The notes under the pieces: model-generated
Databases searched by the model: none
Told to the model about the DNA's origin: nothing
What the model saw: the letters and a program-made list of their open reading frames with translations, nothing else
From: Oscillospiraceae bacterium UBA3851
Lineage (GTDB): Bacteria; Bacillota; Clostridia; Oscillospirales; Oscillospiraceae
Length of the DNA: 16,607 nt
NCBI GenBank assembly: GCA_002392625.1
Contig: DGHJ01000070.1
Location: 1-16,607, forward strand
Direction: 5' to 3'
In this document: positions 8,828-14,140 of the stretch, piece after piece
How the letters are laid out: each line of letters opens with the position of its first letter
Numbering within the stretch: the first letter of the stretch is position 1
Program-made: the position numbers and the translations under genes

Positions 8828-8901
8828 AGGGGCCTCCTTTTTTCGGCGCATCCCGCGAAAATCTCTCGAATGCCGCTAATGTGCCTATTTTTATTTAGTG
8901 T

Positions 8902-8930
8902 ATTATAGCGTATTCAGCCCCGTTTCGCAA
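8902..8930 (-). promoter_or_regulatory. sigma-A promoter of the hprK-dnaE operon
   Basis: On the minus strand TTGCGA (8930-8925) and a perfect TATAAT (8907-8902) are separated by exactly 17 bp. Transcription would start near 8895, leaving a leader of about 68 nt before hprK. No other convincing promoter or terminator is seen between here and dnaE, so this probably drives all eight genes. No clear catabolite-response element was recognised. Confidence 0.8.
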
Positions 8931-8977
8931 TAGTTTCCGCACGGTGCGCATTTTTTCATTTTTTTCGAAAATTATGC

Positions 8978-9006
8978 TTGCATTTTTCGTTCTCATCTGT
9001 TAAGAT
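8978..9006 (+). promoter_or_regulatory. sigma-A promoter of rpmB (extended -10)
   Basis: TTGCAT (8978-8983), 17 bp, TAAGAT (9001-9006), with TG at 8998-8999 making an extended -10 (TGTTAAGAT). An A/T-rich stretch at 8950-8975 lies where an UP element would be. This is the kind of strong promoter expected for a ribosomal protein. The divergent hprK promoter lies about 50 bp to the left. Confidence 0.8.
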
Positions 9007-9062
9007 AGCTTGTGCTTGCGAATGTGAGCCACGTATTTAGTCACAGCAAGGAGGTGCAACGG

Positions 9063-9251
9063 ATGGCAAAGTGCGAGTTCTGCGACAAGGGCGTGACTTT
9101 CGGCATTAAGGTTTCCCACTCCCACAGACGTTCCAATCGTCCCTGGAAGCCCAATGTCAAGCGCGTGAAGGCAATCATCAATGGTACGCCCCGCCATGTG
9201 TACGTTTGTACCCGGTGTCTGCGTTCCGGTAAAGTGACCAGAGCGGTCTGA
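9063..9251 (+). CDS. rpmB: 50S ribosomal protein bL28, zinc-binding form
   Basis: 62-residue ribosomal protein L28 of the large subunit. It keeps the four cysteines of the zinc-ribbon ('C+') form: C4 and C7 at the N-terminus (AKCEFC) and C49 and C52 (VCTRC). Also seen are the basic SHSHRRSNRPWKPN segment (18-31) that contacts rRNA and the C-terminal LRSGKVTRAV. The start at 9063 is supported by AAGGAGGT (9048-9055) with 7-nt spacing, and is preferred to an upstream ATG at 9012 that falls at the predicted transcription start. It forms a single-gene unit with its own promoter and terminator, as is common for rpmB. Confidence 0.98.
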   Translation: MAKCEFCDKGVTFGIKVSHSHRRSNRPWKPNVKRVKAIINGTPRHVYVCTRCLRSGKVTRAV

Positions 9252-9262
9252 TCTGCACAACC

Positions 9263-9293
9263 AAAAACCCTGCCCGATCGGGCAGGGTTTTTT
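9263..9293. terminator. Bidirectional intrinsic terminator, rpmB / pcrA
   Basis: A perfect hairpin CCCTGCCC-GATC-GGGCAGGG (9268-9287) is flanked by an A-run on the left and a T-run on the right, so it can end transcription in both directions. It lies 11 nt after rpmB and 7 nt after pcrA, which converge on it. Confidence 0.95.
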
Positions 9294-9300
9294 ACTGTTT

Positions 9301-11736
9301 TTACAGCTTTGTTAAATGCTTTCCGGCAGCCTTCAGCATCAGCTTCTTGGTGCCCACCTGGTCGAAGGCGATCTCCACCAGGGCGTCGCCGCCCATAGGC
9401 CGCACGCTGAGCACCATGCCCTTGCCAAAGGCGCTGTGGCTGACGCCGTCGCCCGGCTCCAGACGCATCAGCGGCGCGGAGCCGGCGGCGGTGTGGCTGC
9501 CGGCCGCAGCCAGCGGCTTTTTCGGCGCGGCAGGCTCCGAGCGCACGGTGCGGACTCTGCCGTATCCGCCAAGTCCGCCGTCATCCGACCAGCCCTCGTC
9601 CCAAGGAAGCTTTTCCGTGTGAGACTCCGGCTTGCCCTGCCACTCCATATTCTTCTCCGGGATCTCCTCCAGAAACCGGGAGGGCATGCAGGGCGTGGTG
9701 CGGCCGAACAGCATCCGCTGCCGGGCGTTGGTCAACGTCAGATGCTCTTTGGCGCGGGTCATGGCCACGTAGCAGAGCCGCCGCTCCTCCTCCATCTCCT
9801 CCTCTTCCCCCATGGCGCGGTTGCCGGGGAACAGGCCGTCCTCCATGCCCACCACGTAGACGTAGGGGAACTCCAGTCCCTTGGCCGCGTGCATGGTCAT
9901 GAGCGTCACCATGTTGTCGCTGTCGTTGGTGTCGTCCAGGTCGGTATAGAGGGCGATCTCGTCAAGAAAACCCGCCAGCGTGGGATTCTCCGGGTCGTTT
10001 TCCAGGAAGCCCTGGATGCTGGAGGAAAGCTCCTGCACGTTTTCGATGCGGCCCTGGCTCTCCAGGTCGCCCTTCTCCATCAACGCGCGCACGTAGCCGG
10101 TGCGGTCGCACACGTACTCGTAAAACTCCACCAACCCCATGGTGGAAACCTTGCTGCGCATTTCCTCCACAAGGTCTGTAAAGGACATCAGCTTGCCAGC
10201 GGAATTCTTCAGCTCCGGGTAGTCCGAGGCGCGGCGCAGCACCTCGTAGAGGGGCAGTCCGCCGGCGGTGGCCAGCTGCTGGGCCTTGTCCACGGTGACG
10301 TCGCCGATCTTCCGGGACGGTACGTTGATGATGCGCCGCAGGCGCAGATCGTCGGTGGGGTTGTTGATAAGGCACAGGTAGGACAGCATGTCCTTGACCT
10401 CGGCCCGGTCAAAGAACTTCATGCCGCCCACCACCCGGTAGGGCACGCCGTTGCGCTTGAAGGCGTATTCCAGCGCGTTGGACTGGGCGTTCATGCGGTA
10501 CAGCACGGCGCTGTCCCGCCAGTTGGCGCCTCGGTGATAGGACATCATGATCTGCCCCACCACAAAGTTGGCCTCATCCGTCTCGTTGAAGGTGGTTTTC
10601 ACCAGCACCTTTTCCCCGGCGCCGTTCTCCGTCCACAGCGTCTTGCCCTTGCGGCCAAGGTTGTGGCGGATCACCTCGTTGGCGGCGTCCAGGATGTTCT
10701 GGGTGGAGCGGTAATTCTGCTCCAGGCGGATGACCCGTGCCCCCTTGTACTCCGACTCAAAGCTGAGGATGTTCTCGATGTTGGCGCCCCGGAAGCGATA
10801 GATGCTCTGGTCGTCGTCGCCCACCACGCAGATGTTGCGGTAGCCCCCTGCCAGCAGGCTTGCCAGCAGATATTGCAGGTGGTTGGTGTCCTGATACTCA
10901 TCGATGAGCACGTAACGGAACTTGCGCTGGTAGTAATCACGGGTCGCCTTGTCGCTCTGCAGCAGCCGGACGGTGTGCAAAATGATGTCGTCAAAGTCTA
11001 ACGCGTTGGCATCCCGCAGCTTTTGTGTGTAAAGCTCATATACTTTACTGATCCTGATTCTGCGCCAGTCTCCGTTGGTCTGGGCCAGGTTCGTGAACGC
11101 CGCCGGGCTTTGCATCTCATCCTTGGCCGAGGACATGATGGCCAGGATCTCCCGGATGGGAAACGTCTTCTCGTCCAGACTCAGATCCTTCAGTATTCCC
11201 TTGACCACCCGCTTGCTGTCGTCAGTGTCGTAGATGGTGAAGTCGCGGGAAAAGCCCAGCTTGTCGATGTCACGGCGCAGGATCCGCACGCAGGCGGAGT
11301 GGAAGGTGGCCGCCCACACGTCGCGGGCCTCCTCCCCCAGCATCCGCTCCAGCCGGTCCTTCAGCTCGTTGGCGGCCTTGTTGGTGAAGGTGATGGCCAG
11401 CACCTCCCAGGGCCGCGCCGGCTCCACGGCGCAGAGATACCGGGCCAGGGGGCGCTGGGCCTCAGTGGGCTGCTGGGCGTATTGCTCCAGAAACTCCACT
11501 TCGTCCTCGGACACCGGCAAAGGGATCTCCTCCGTGTCGCTGCCACGGCCGTAGCGCAGCAGGTTGGCCACCCGGTTGATGAGCACCGTGGTCTTGCCGC
11601 TGCCGGCGCCTGCCAACAGCAGCAGCGGACCCTCTGTGGCCAGCACGCCCTCTCTCTGCCTCTCGTTCAAATGGGCGTAGTCCGCCGCAATGGCGCGTCG
11701 CCGCGCCGCGATAAAACGTCTCTCCAATTCGTTCAT
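9301..11736 (-). CDS. pcrA: ATP-dependent DNA helicase PcrA (UvrD/Rep family)
   Basis: Superfamily 1A 3'-to-5' DNA helicase of 811 residues, used in nucleotide excision repair, in clearing RecA or replication blocks and in plasmid rolling-circle replication. Motifs in order: Q motif LNERQREG (23-30), Walker A AGAGSGKT (42-49), ITFTNKAANEL (Ia), DEYQDTN (II), VVGDDDQSIYRFRGA (III), LEQNYRST (IV), TLMTMHAAKGLEFP (V) and CYVAMTRAKEHL (VI). The C-terminal GDGVSHSAFGKGMV begins the Tudor-like domain that in Bacillus PcrA binds RNA polymerase. About 42 extra, acidic residues (61-108) separate Walker A from motif Ia compared with Bacillus PcrA. The ATG at 11736 is chosen over a GTG at 11763 because the predicted transcription start lies downstream of that GTG and because AGAGGG sits 5 nt before the ATG. 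It shares its upstream region with the LexA-box-bearing radical-SAM operon. Confidence 0.96.
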   Translation of the reverse strand: MNELERRFIAARRRAIAADYAHLNERQREGVLATEGPLLLLAGAGSGKTTVLINRVANLLRYGRGSDTEEIPLPVSEDEVEFLEQYAQQPTEAQRPLARYLCAVEPARPWEVLAITFTNKAANELKDRLERMLGEEARDVWAATFHSACVRILRRDIDKLGFSRDFTIYDTDDSKRVVKGILKDLSLDEKTFPIREILAIMSSAKDEMQSPAAFTNLAQTNGDWRRIRISKVYELYTQKLRDANALDFDDIILHTVRLLQSDKATRDYYQRKFRYVLIDEYQDTNHLQYLLASLLAGGYRNICVVGDDDQSIYRFRGANIENILSFESEYKGARVIRLEQNYRSTQNILDAANEVIRHNLGRKGKTLWTENGAGEKVLVKTTFNETDEANFVVGQIMMSYHRGANWRDSAVLYRMNAQSNALEYAFKRNGVPYRVVGGMKFFDRAEVKDMLSYLCLINNPTDDLRLRRIINVPSRKIGDVTVDKAQQLATAGGLPLYEVLRRASDYPELKNSAGKLMSFTDLVEEMRSKVSTMGLVEFYEYVCDRTGYVRALMEKGDLESQGRIENVQELSSSIQGFLENDPENPTLAGFLDEIALYTDLDDTNDSDNMVTLMTMHAAKGLEFPYVYVVGMEDGLFPGNRAMGEEEEMEEERRLCYVAMTRAKEHLTLTNARQRMLFGRTTPCMPSRFLEEIPEKNMEWQGKPESHTEKLPWDEGWSDDGGLGGYGRVRTVRSEPAAPKKPLAAAGSHTAAGSAPLMRLEPGDGVSHSAFGKGMVLSVRPMGGDALVEIAFDQVGTKKLMLKAAGKHLTKL

Positions 11737-11765
11737 GGTTCCCTCTCTATCTCTGTTTTGCACCC

Positions 11766-11794
11766 ATTCTAATACAGATTTGCCCGGTGGTCAA
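11766..11794 (-). promoter_or_regulatory. sigma-A promoter of pcrA
   Basis: On the minus strand TTGACC (11794-11789) and TAGAAT (11771-11766) are 17 bp apart. Predicted start near 11759 gives a leader of about 23 nt before the pcrA ATG and excludes the upstream GTG as a start codon. The leftmost LexA-like box lies 20 bp upstream of this -35. Confidence 0.8.
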
Positions 11795-11813
11795 CCGTCC
11801 AAAACAAATAATT

Positions 11814-11827
11814 CGAAAATTTGTTCT
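11814..11827. promoter_or_regulatory. lexA box: LexA/DinR-like box 1
   Basis: CGAAAATTTGTTCT resembles the Bacillus DinR/LexA consensus CGAACRNRYGTTYC. The right half GTTC is intact and the left half has A for C. It lies between the divergent promoters, upstream of both -35 elements, exactly 29 bp from box 2. It is the weakest of the three. Confidence 0.5.
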
Positions 11828-11836
11828 ATTTTATGC

Positions 11837-11865
11837 TTGACAAAAACATTTGTTCGAGTTAAAAT
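11837..11865 (+). promoter_or_regulatory. Promoter of microprotein / radical-SAM / DUF4130 operon
   Basis: A consensus -35 TTGACA (11837-11842), 17 bp, and TAAAAT (11860-11865), one base from consensus. Start of transcription near 11872. Such a strong promoter with an operator filling its spacer is typical of genes kept off by a repressor until induced. Confidence 0.88.
11843..11856. promoter_or_regulatory. lexA box: LexA/DinR-like box 2 in promoter spacer
   Basis: AAAACATTTGTTCG keeps AAC-N4-GTTCG of the consensus and differs only in the first two bases. It begins at the base after the -35 (11842) and ends 3 bp before the -10 (11860), so a bound repressor would block RNA polymerase directly. 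Confidence 0.75.
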
Positions 11866-11871
11866 GCGAGT

Positions 11872-11885
11872 AGAACAAAAGTTTC
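11872..11885. promoter_or_regulatory. lexA box: LexA/DinR-like box 3 at transcription start
   Basis: AGAACAAAAGTTTC keeps GAAC-N4-GTTYC of the Bacillus consensus, with a mismatch at the first base and at one central position. It covers the expected +1 of the plus-strand promoter and ends 2 bp before the Shine-Dalgarno. It is 29 bp from box 2. Confidence 0.65.
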
Positions 11886-11887
11886 AC

Positions 11888-11894
11888 AGGAGGT
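11888..11894 (+). promoter_or_regulatory. Shine-Dalgarno of the 38-residue ORF
   Basis: AGGAGGT with 7-nt spacing to the ATG at 11902. This full-strength site decides that the very short ORF downstream is translated. Confidence 0.85.
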
Positions 11895-11901
11895 AACCGC
11901 T

Positions 11902-12018
11902 ATGACGACTCTCGGCTATATTATCGTGATCCTGGGCGCCGGCTCCATCGCTGTAAACCTGATGCGTCTCATCGACCGGATCGATCAGCCTCGCCCGCGC
12001 AGGCGCCACGCCTATTAA
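11902..12018 (+). CDS. Predicted LexA-controlled single-pass membrane microprotein
   Basis: 38 codons after a full-strength Shine-Dalgarno. Residues 4-24 (LGYIIVILGAGSIAVNLMRL and the next I) form one hydrophobic segment long enough to cross the membrane. The remainder (DRIDQPRPRRRHAY) is basic and proline-rich, so by the positive-inside rule the C-terminus should face the cytosol. No family is recognised. It is the first gene of a promoter covered by LexA-like boxes and ends 3 nt before the radical-SAM start. Known SOS-induced small membrane proteins include TisB (toxin, E. coli), SidA (division inhibitor, Caulobacter) and YneA (division inhibitor, Bacillus); similarity here is in size, topology and regulation only. 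It could also be a leader peptide that couples translation to the next gene. Confidence 0.7.
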   Translation: MTTLGYIIVILGAGSIAVNLMRLIDRIDQPRPRRRHAY

Positions 12019-12021
12019 ACC

Positions 12022-13293
12022 ATGGACCTGTTGGAGAAACTGACAATCCTGTCCGACGCCGCCAAGTACGACGCCGCCTGCACCTCCAGCGGGGCAAAGC
12101 GGAGCTACCAGGTGGGCAAGATCGGCAACACGTCCTCCTCCATCGCCGGGTGCTGCCACAGCTTCTCCGCCGACGGGCGGTGCATCACGCTGCTGAAGGT
12201 GCTGATGACCAACAGCTGCGTGTACGACTGCAAGTATTGCGTCAACCGCCGCTCCAATGAGACGAAGCGGGCCGCGTTTACGCCAAAAGAGCTGGCGGAG
12301 CTGACCATCGAATTCTACCGGCGCAACTATATTGAGGGGCTTTTCCTCTCCTCCGGCGTGCTGCGCAACCCGGACTACACCACCGAGCAGATGATCCGCG
12401 CGCTGCGCATCCTGCGCCACGACTACGCCTTCAACGGCTACATCCACGCCAAGGCCATCCCCGGCACCTCGCCGGAGCTGGTAACGGAGCTGGGACTGCT
12501 GGCCGACCGGCTCAGCGTCAACGTGGAGCTGCCCTCCGAGGCCGGTCTGCAATCGCTGGCGCCGGACAAGACCAAGGCGGCCATCCTGCGGCCCATGGGA
12601 CAGATCCGGGACTCAGTGGTGCAGAGCAAGGCGGAGCTGGTGAAGTACAGGCACGCCCCCAGCTTTGCCCCGGCGGGACAGAGCACCCAGCTGATCGTGG
12701 GCGCCACCGCCGACAGCGACCGGCACATCCTGCATCTGACGGAGTCCCTCTATCAGCGCTTTCGGCTCAAACGAGTGTTCTACTCTGCCTACGTGCCCGT
12801 GGTGGAAAATACGCTTCTCCCCTCTCCGGACACCAAACCGCCTCTGCTGCGGGAGCATCGGCTCTACCAGGCGGACTGGCTGCTGCGGTTTTACGGCTTC
12901 CGGGCGGAGGAACTGCTCACCGAAGAGCAGCCGGACTTTAACCCGCTGATCGACCCCAAGTGCAGCTGGGCCATCGGCCACCTGGAGCAGTTCCCCGTGG
13001 AGATCACCACGGCGGACTACGAAACGCTGCTGCGTGTGCCCGGCATCGGGCCTGTCGGGGCAAAGCGGATCGTCTCCGCCCGGCGGGTCTCCCATCTGCG
13101 GTTTGAGGATCTGCAAAAGCTGGGCGTGGTGCTCAAGCGCGCTCAGTTCTTCATTACCTGCGGCGGACGGATCCGCAGCGGCCTGCGCTTCTCCGCCTCC
13201 ACTCTGGTGCACCAGCTGGAGACCATCCAGCGGGGCGAACTGCCCCCGGACGGCACCATGGCGCAGCTCTCCCTTTTCGACACGGCGGGGTGA
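12022..13293 (+). CDS. Putative DNA modification/repair radical-SAM protein (UDG-linked family)
   Basis: 423-residue radical S-adenosylmethionine protein of the family annotated 'putative DNA modification/repair radical SAM protein' (rSAM_link_UDG). The start is typical of the family (MDLLEKLTILSDAAKYDAAC). CVYDCKYC (66-73) is the CxxxCxxC motif binding the 4Fe-4S cluster that cleaves SAM. More cysteines precede it (C20, C44, C45, C54). SVNVELPSEAGLQ lies in the TIM barrel. At 336-351 the helix-hairpin-helix LLRVPGIGPVGAKRIV suggests DNA binding without sequence preference. Residues 415-419, QLSLF, match the consensus sliding-clamp-binding pentapeptide, four residues from the end. The substrate and reaction are unknown. 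There is no good Shine-Dalgarno close to the ATG, so it is probably translated by coupling to the microprotein, whose stop is 3 nt upstream. Confidence 0.93.
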   Translation: MDLLEKLTILSDAAKYDAACTSSGAKRSYQVGKIGNTSSSIAGCCHSFSADGRCITLLKVLMTNSCVYDCKYCVNRRSNETKRAAFTPKELAELTIEFYRRNYIEGLFLSSGVLRNPDYTTEQMIRALRILRHDYAFNGYIHAKAIPGTSPELVTELGLLADRLSVNVELPSEAGLQSLAPDKTKAAILRPMGQIRDSVVQSKAELVKYRHAPSFAPAGQSTQLIVGATADSDRHILHLTESLYQRFRLKRVFYSAYVPVVENTLLPSPDTKPPLLREHRLYQADWLLRFYGFRAEELLTEEQPDFNPLIDPKCSWAIGHLEQFPVEITTADYETLLRVPGIGPVGAKRIVSARRVSHLRFEDLQKLGVVLKRAQFFITCGGRIRSGLRFSASTLVHQLETIQRGELPPDGTMAQLSLFDTAG

Positions 13294-13297
13294 CGGC

Positions 13298-14140
13298 ATG
13301 GCATGGGACGAAGTGATCTATCAGTATGACGGCAGTTTTGAGGGTTTCCTCTGCTGCATCTACGAAAGCTATATCAACAAAGAATTCCCCATCGCCTTCA
13401 GCGGCGATGAGGAATGTTTTTCCCTCTACGCGGTGCGGTGCGTCATCACCGACGCCGATCACGCCCGGCGGGTGATGCGGGGGCTGGAAAACCGCTCCGC
13501 CTCCGGCGCCAATGTACTGCGGCGGGCCTTTCTCACCTGCATGGAGGACAAGGAGGCACACTTGTACGCCTTTGCACGCAAGCTGTTCAGCCAGGGCGGG
13601 GCCTTTCTCAAAAATCAGTCGGACGAGGTATATCACCCGCTGGCCAAGGCCATCCGCCACATGAACGGTGAGGTGGAAAAGCTGCGCGGCTTCGTCCGTT
13701 TCTCAGACTATGGCGGCGTGCTGGGGGCTGAGATCGAGCCGAAAAACCGGGTGCTGCCCCTGCTGCGCAGCCATTTCTGCAACCGCTGCGCCAACGAGGC
13801 CTTTTTCATCTATGACCGCACCCACAAAGACCTGCTGCTCTATTCCGGCGGACGCTCCCGGATCCTGCGGGTGGATCGGCTGGACCTGAATCTCCCCGGC
13901 GAGGAGGAGGTCCACTACCGCGCCCTGTGGAAACGCTTCTATGAGACCATCGCCATCAAGGAGCGGATCAATCCCCGGCTGCAGGACACCCACATGCCCA
14001 AGCGGTACCGGAACACCATGACGGAGTTCCTGCCCGCCGACCACGAATGCCGCAAAAGCGCTATTCCTGCAAAAGCTGCCGCAGCTTTTCCAGGCTCCGC
14101 CGCTCCAGGCGGGATACCTGCACCTGGGACACTCCGATGA
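13298..14140 (+). CDS. DUF4130 probable DNA metabolism protein (radical-SAM partner)
   Basis: 280-residue protein of the family called 'probable DNA metabolism protein' (SAM_7_link_chp, DUF4130), which nearly always sits beside the radical-SAM gene just upstream and in some bacteria is fused to a uracil-DNA-glycosylase-like domain. Seen: the N-terminal YQYDGSFEGFLCCIYESY (8-25), a central VRFSDYGGVLGAEIEPKN block, the HFCNR stretch, and MPKRYRNTMTEF, where family members usually end (here F244). No glycosylase domain is fused to it. The start is 4 nt after the radical-SAM stop, preceded by a GGGGTGA sequence overlapping that stop. The last 36 residues (245-280) are Ala/Pro/Gly-rich, and those after about 254 are read antisense to the end of sigF, so they are probably a stop-loss extension. 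The biochemical role is unknown. Confidence 0.88.
   Translation: MAWDEVIYQYDGSFEGFLCCIYESYINKEFPIAFSGDEECFSLYAVRCVITDADHARRVMRGLENRSASGANVLRRAFLTCMEDKEAHLYAFARKLFSQGGAFLKNQSDEVYHPLAKAIRHMNGEVEKLRGFVRFSDYGGVLGAEIEPKNRVLPLLRSHFCNRCANEAFFIYDRTHKDLLLYSGGRSRILRVDRLDLNLPGEEEVHYRALWKRFYETIAIKERINPRLQDTHMPKRYRNTMTEFLPADHECRKSAIPAKAAAAFPGSAAPGGIPAPGTLR

Noticed and set aside
9023..9045. TGTGA / TCACA inverted repeat in the rpmB leader
   Set aside because: Arms of 5 bp with a 13-nt loop are too weak to call an operator or an attenuator; the real L28 autoregulation target cannot be judged from this.
9316..11001. Plus-strand ORF of 561 codons
   Set aside because: Complement of pcrA, whose helicase motifs are all intact on the minus strand.
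11737..11763. GTG start giving PcrA nine more residues
   Set aside because: The predicted transcription start (about 11759) falls after this GTG, and the ATG at 11736 has its own AGAGGG site.
11902..12018. Calling the microprotein a TisB-type toxin
   Set aside because: No antitoxin RNA promoter or structured leader is visible, and similarity to TisB is only in size and topology.
11884..12552. Minus-strand ORF of 222 codons over the microprotein and radical-SAM start
   Set aside because: Antisense to a gene with clear radical-SAM motifs; no promoter or ribosome site on that strand.
14071..14089. Strong bidirectional terminator at the sigF end
   Set aside because: Kept only as a weak candidate: the GC stem is 4 bp once a loop is allowed and the T-runs are four bases.
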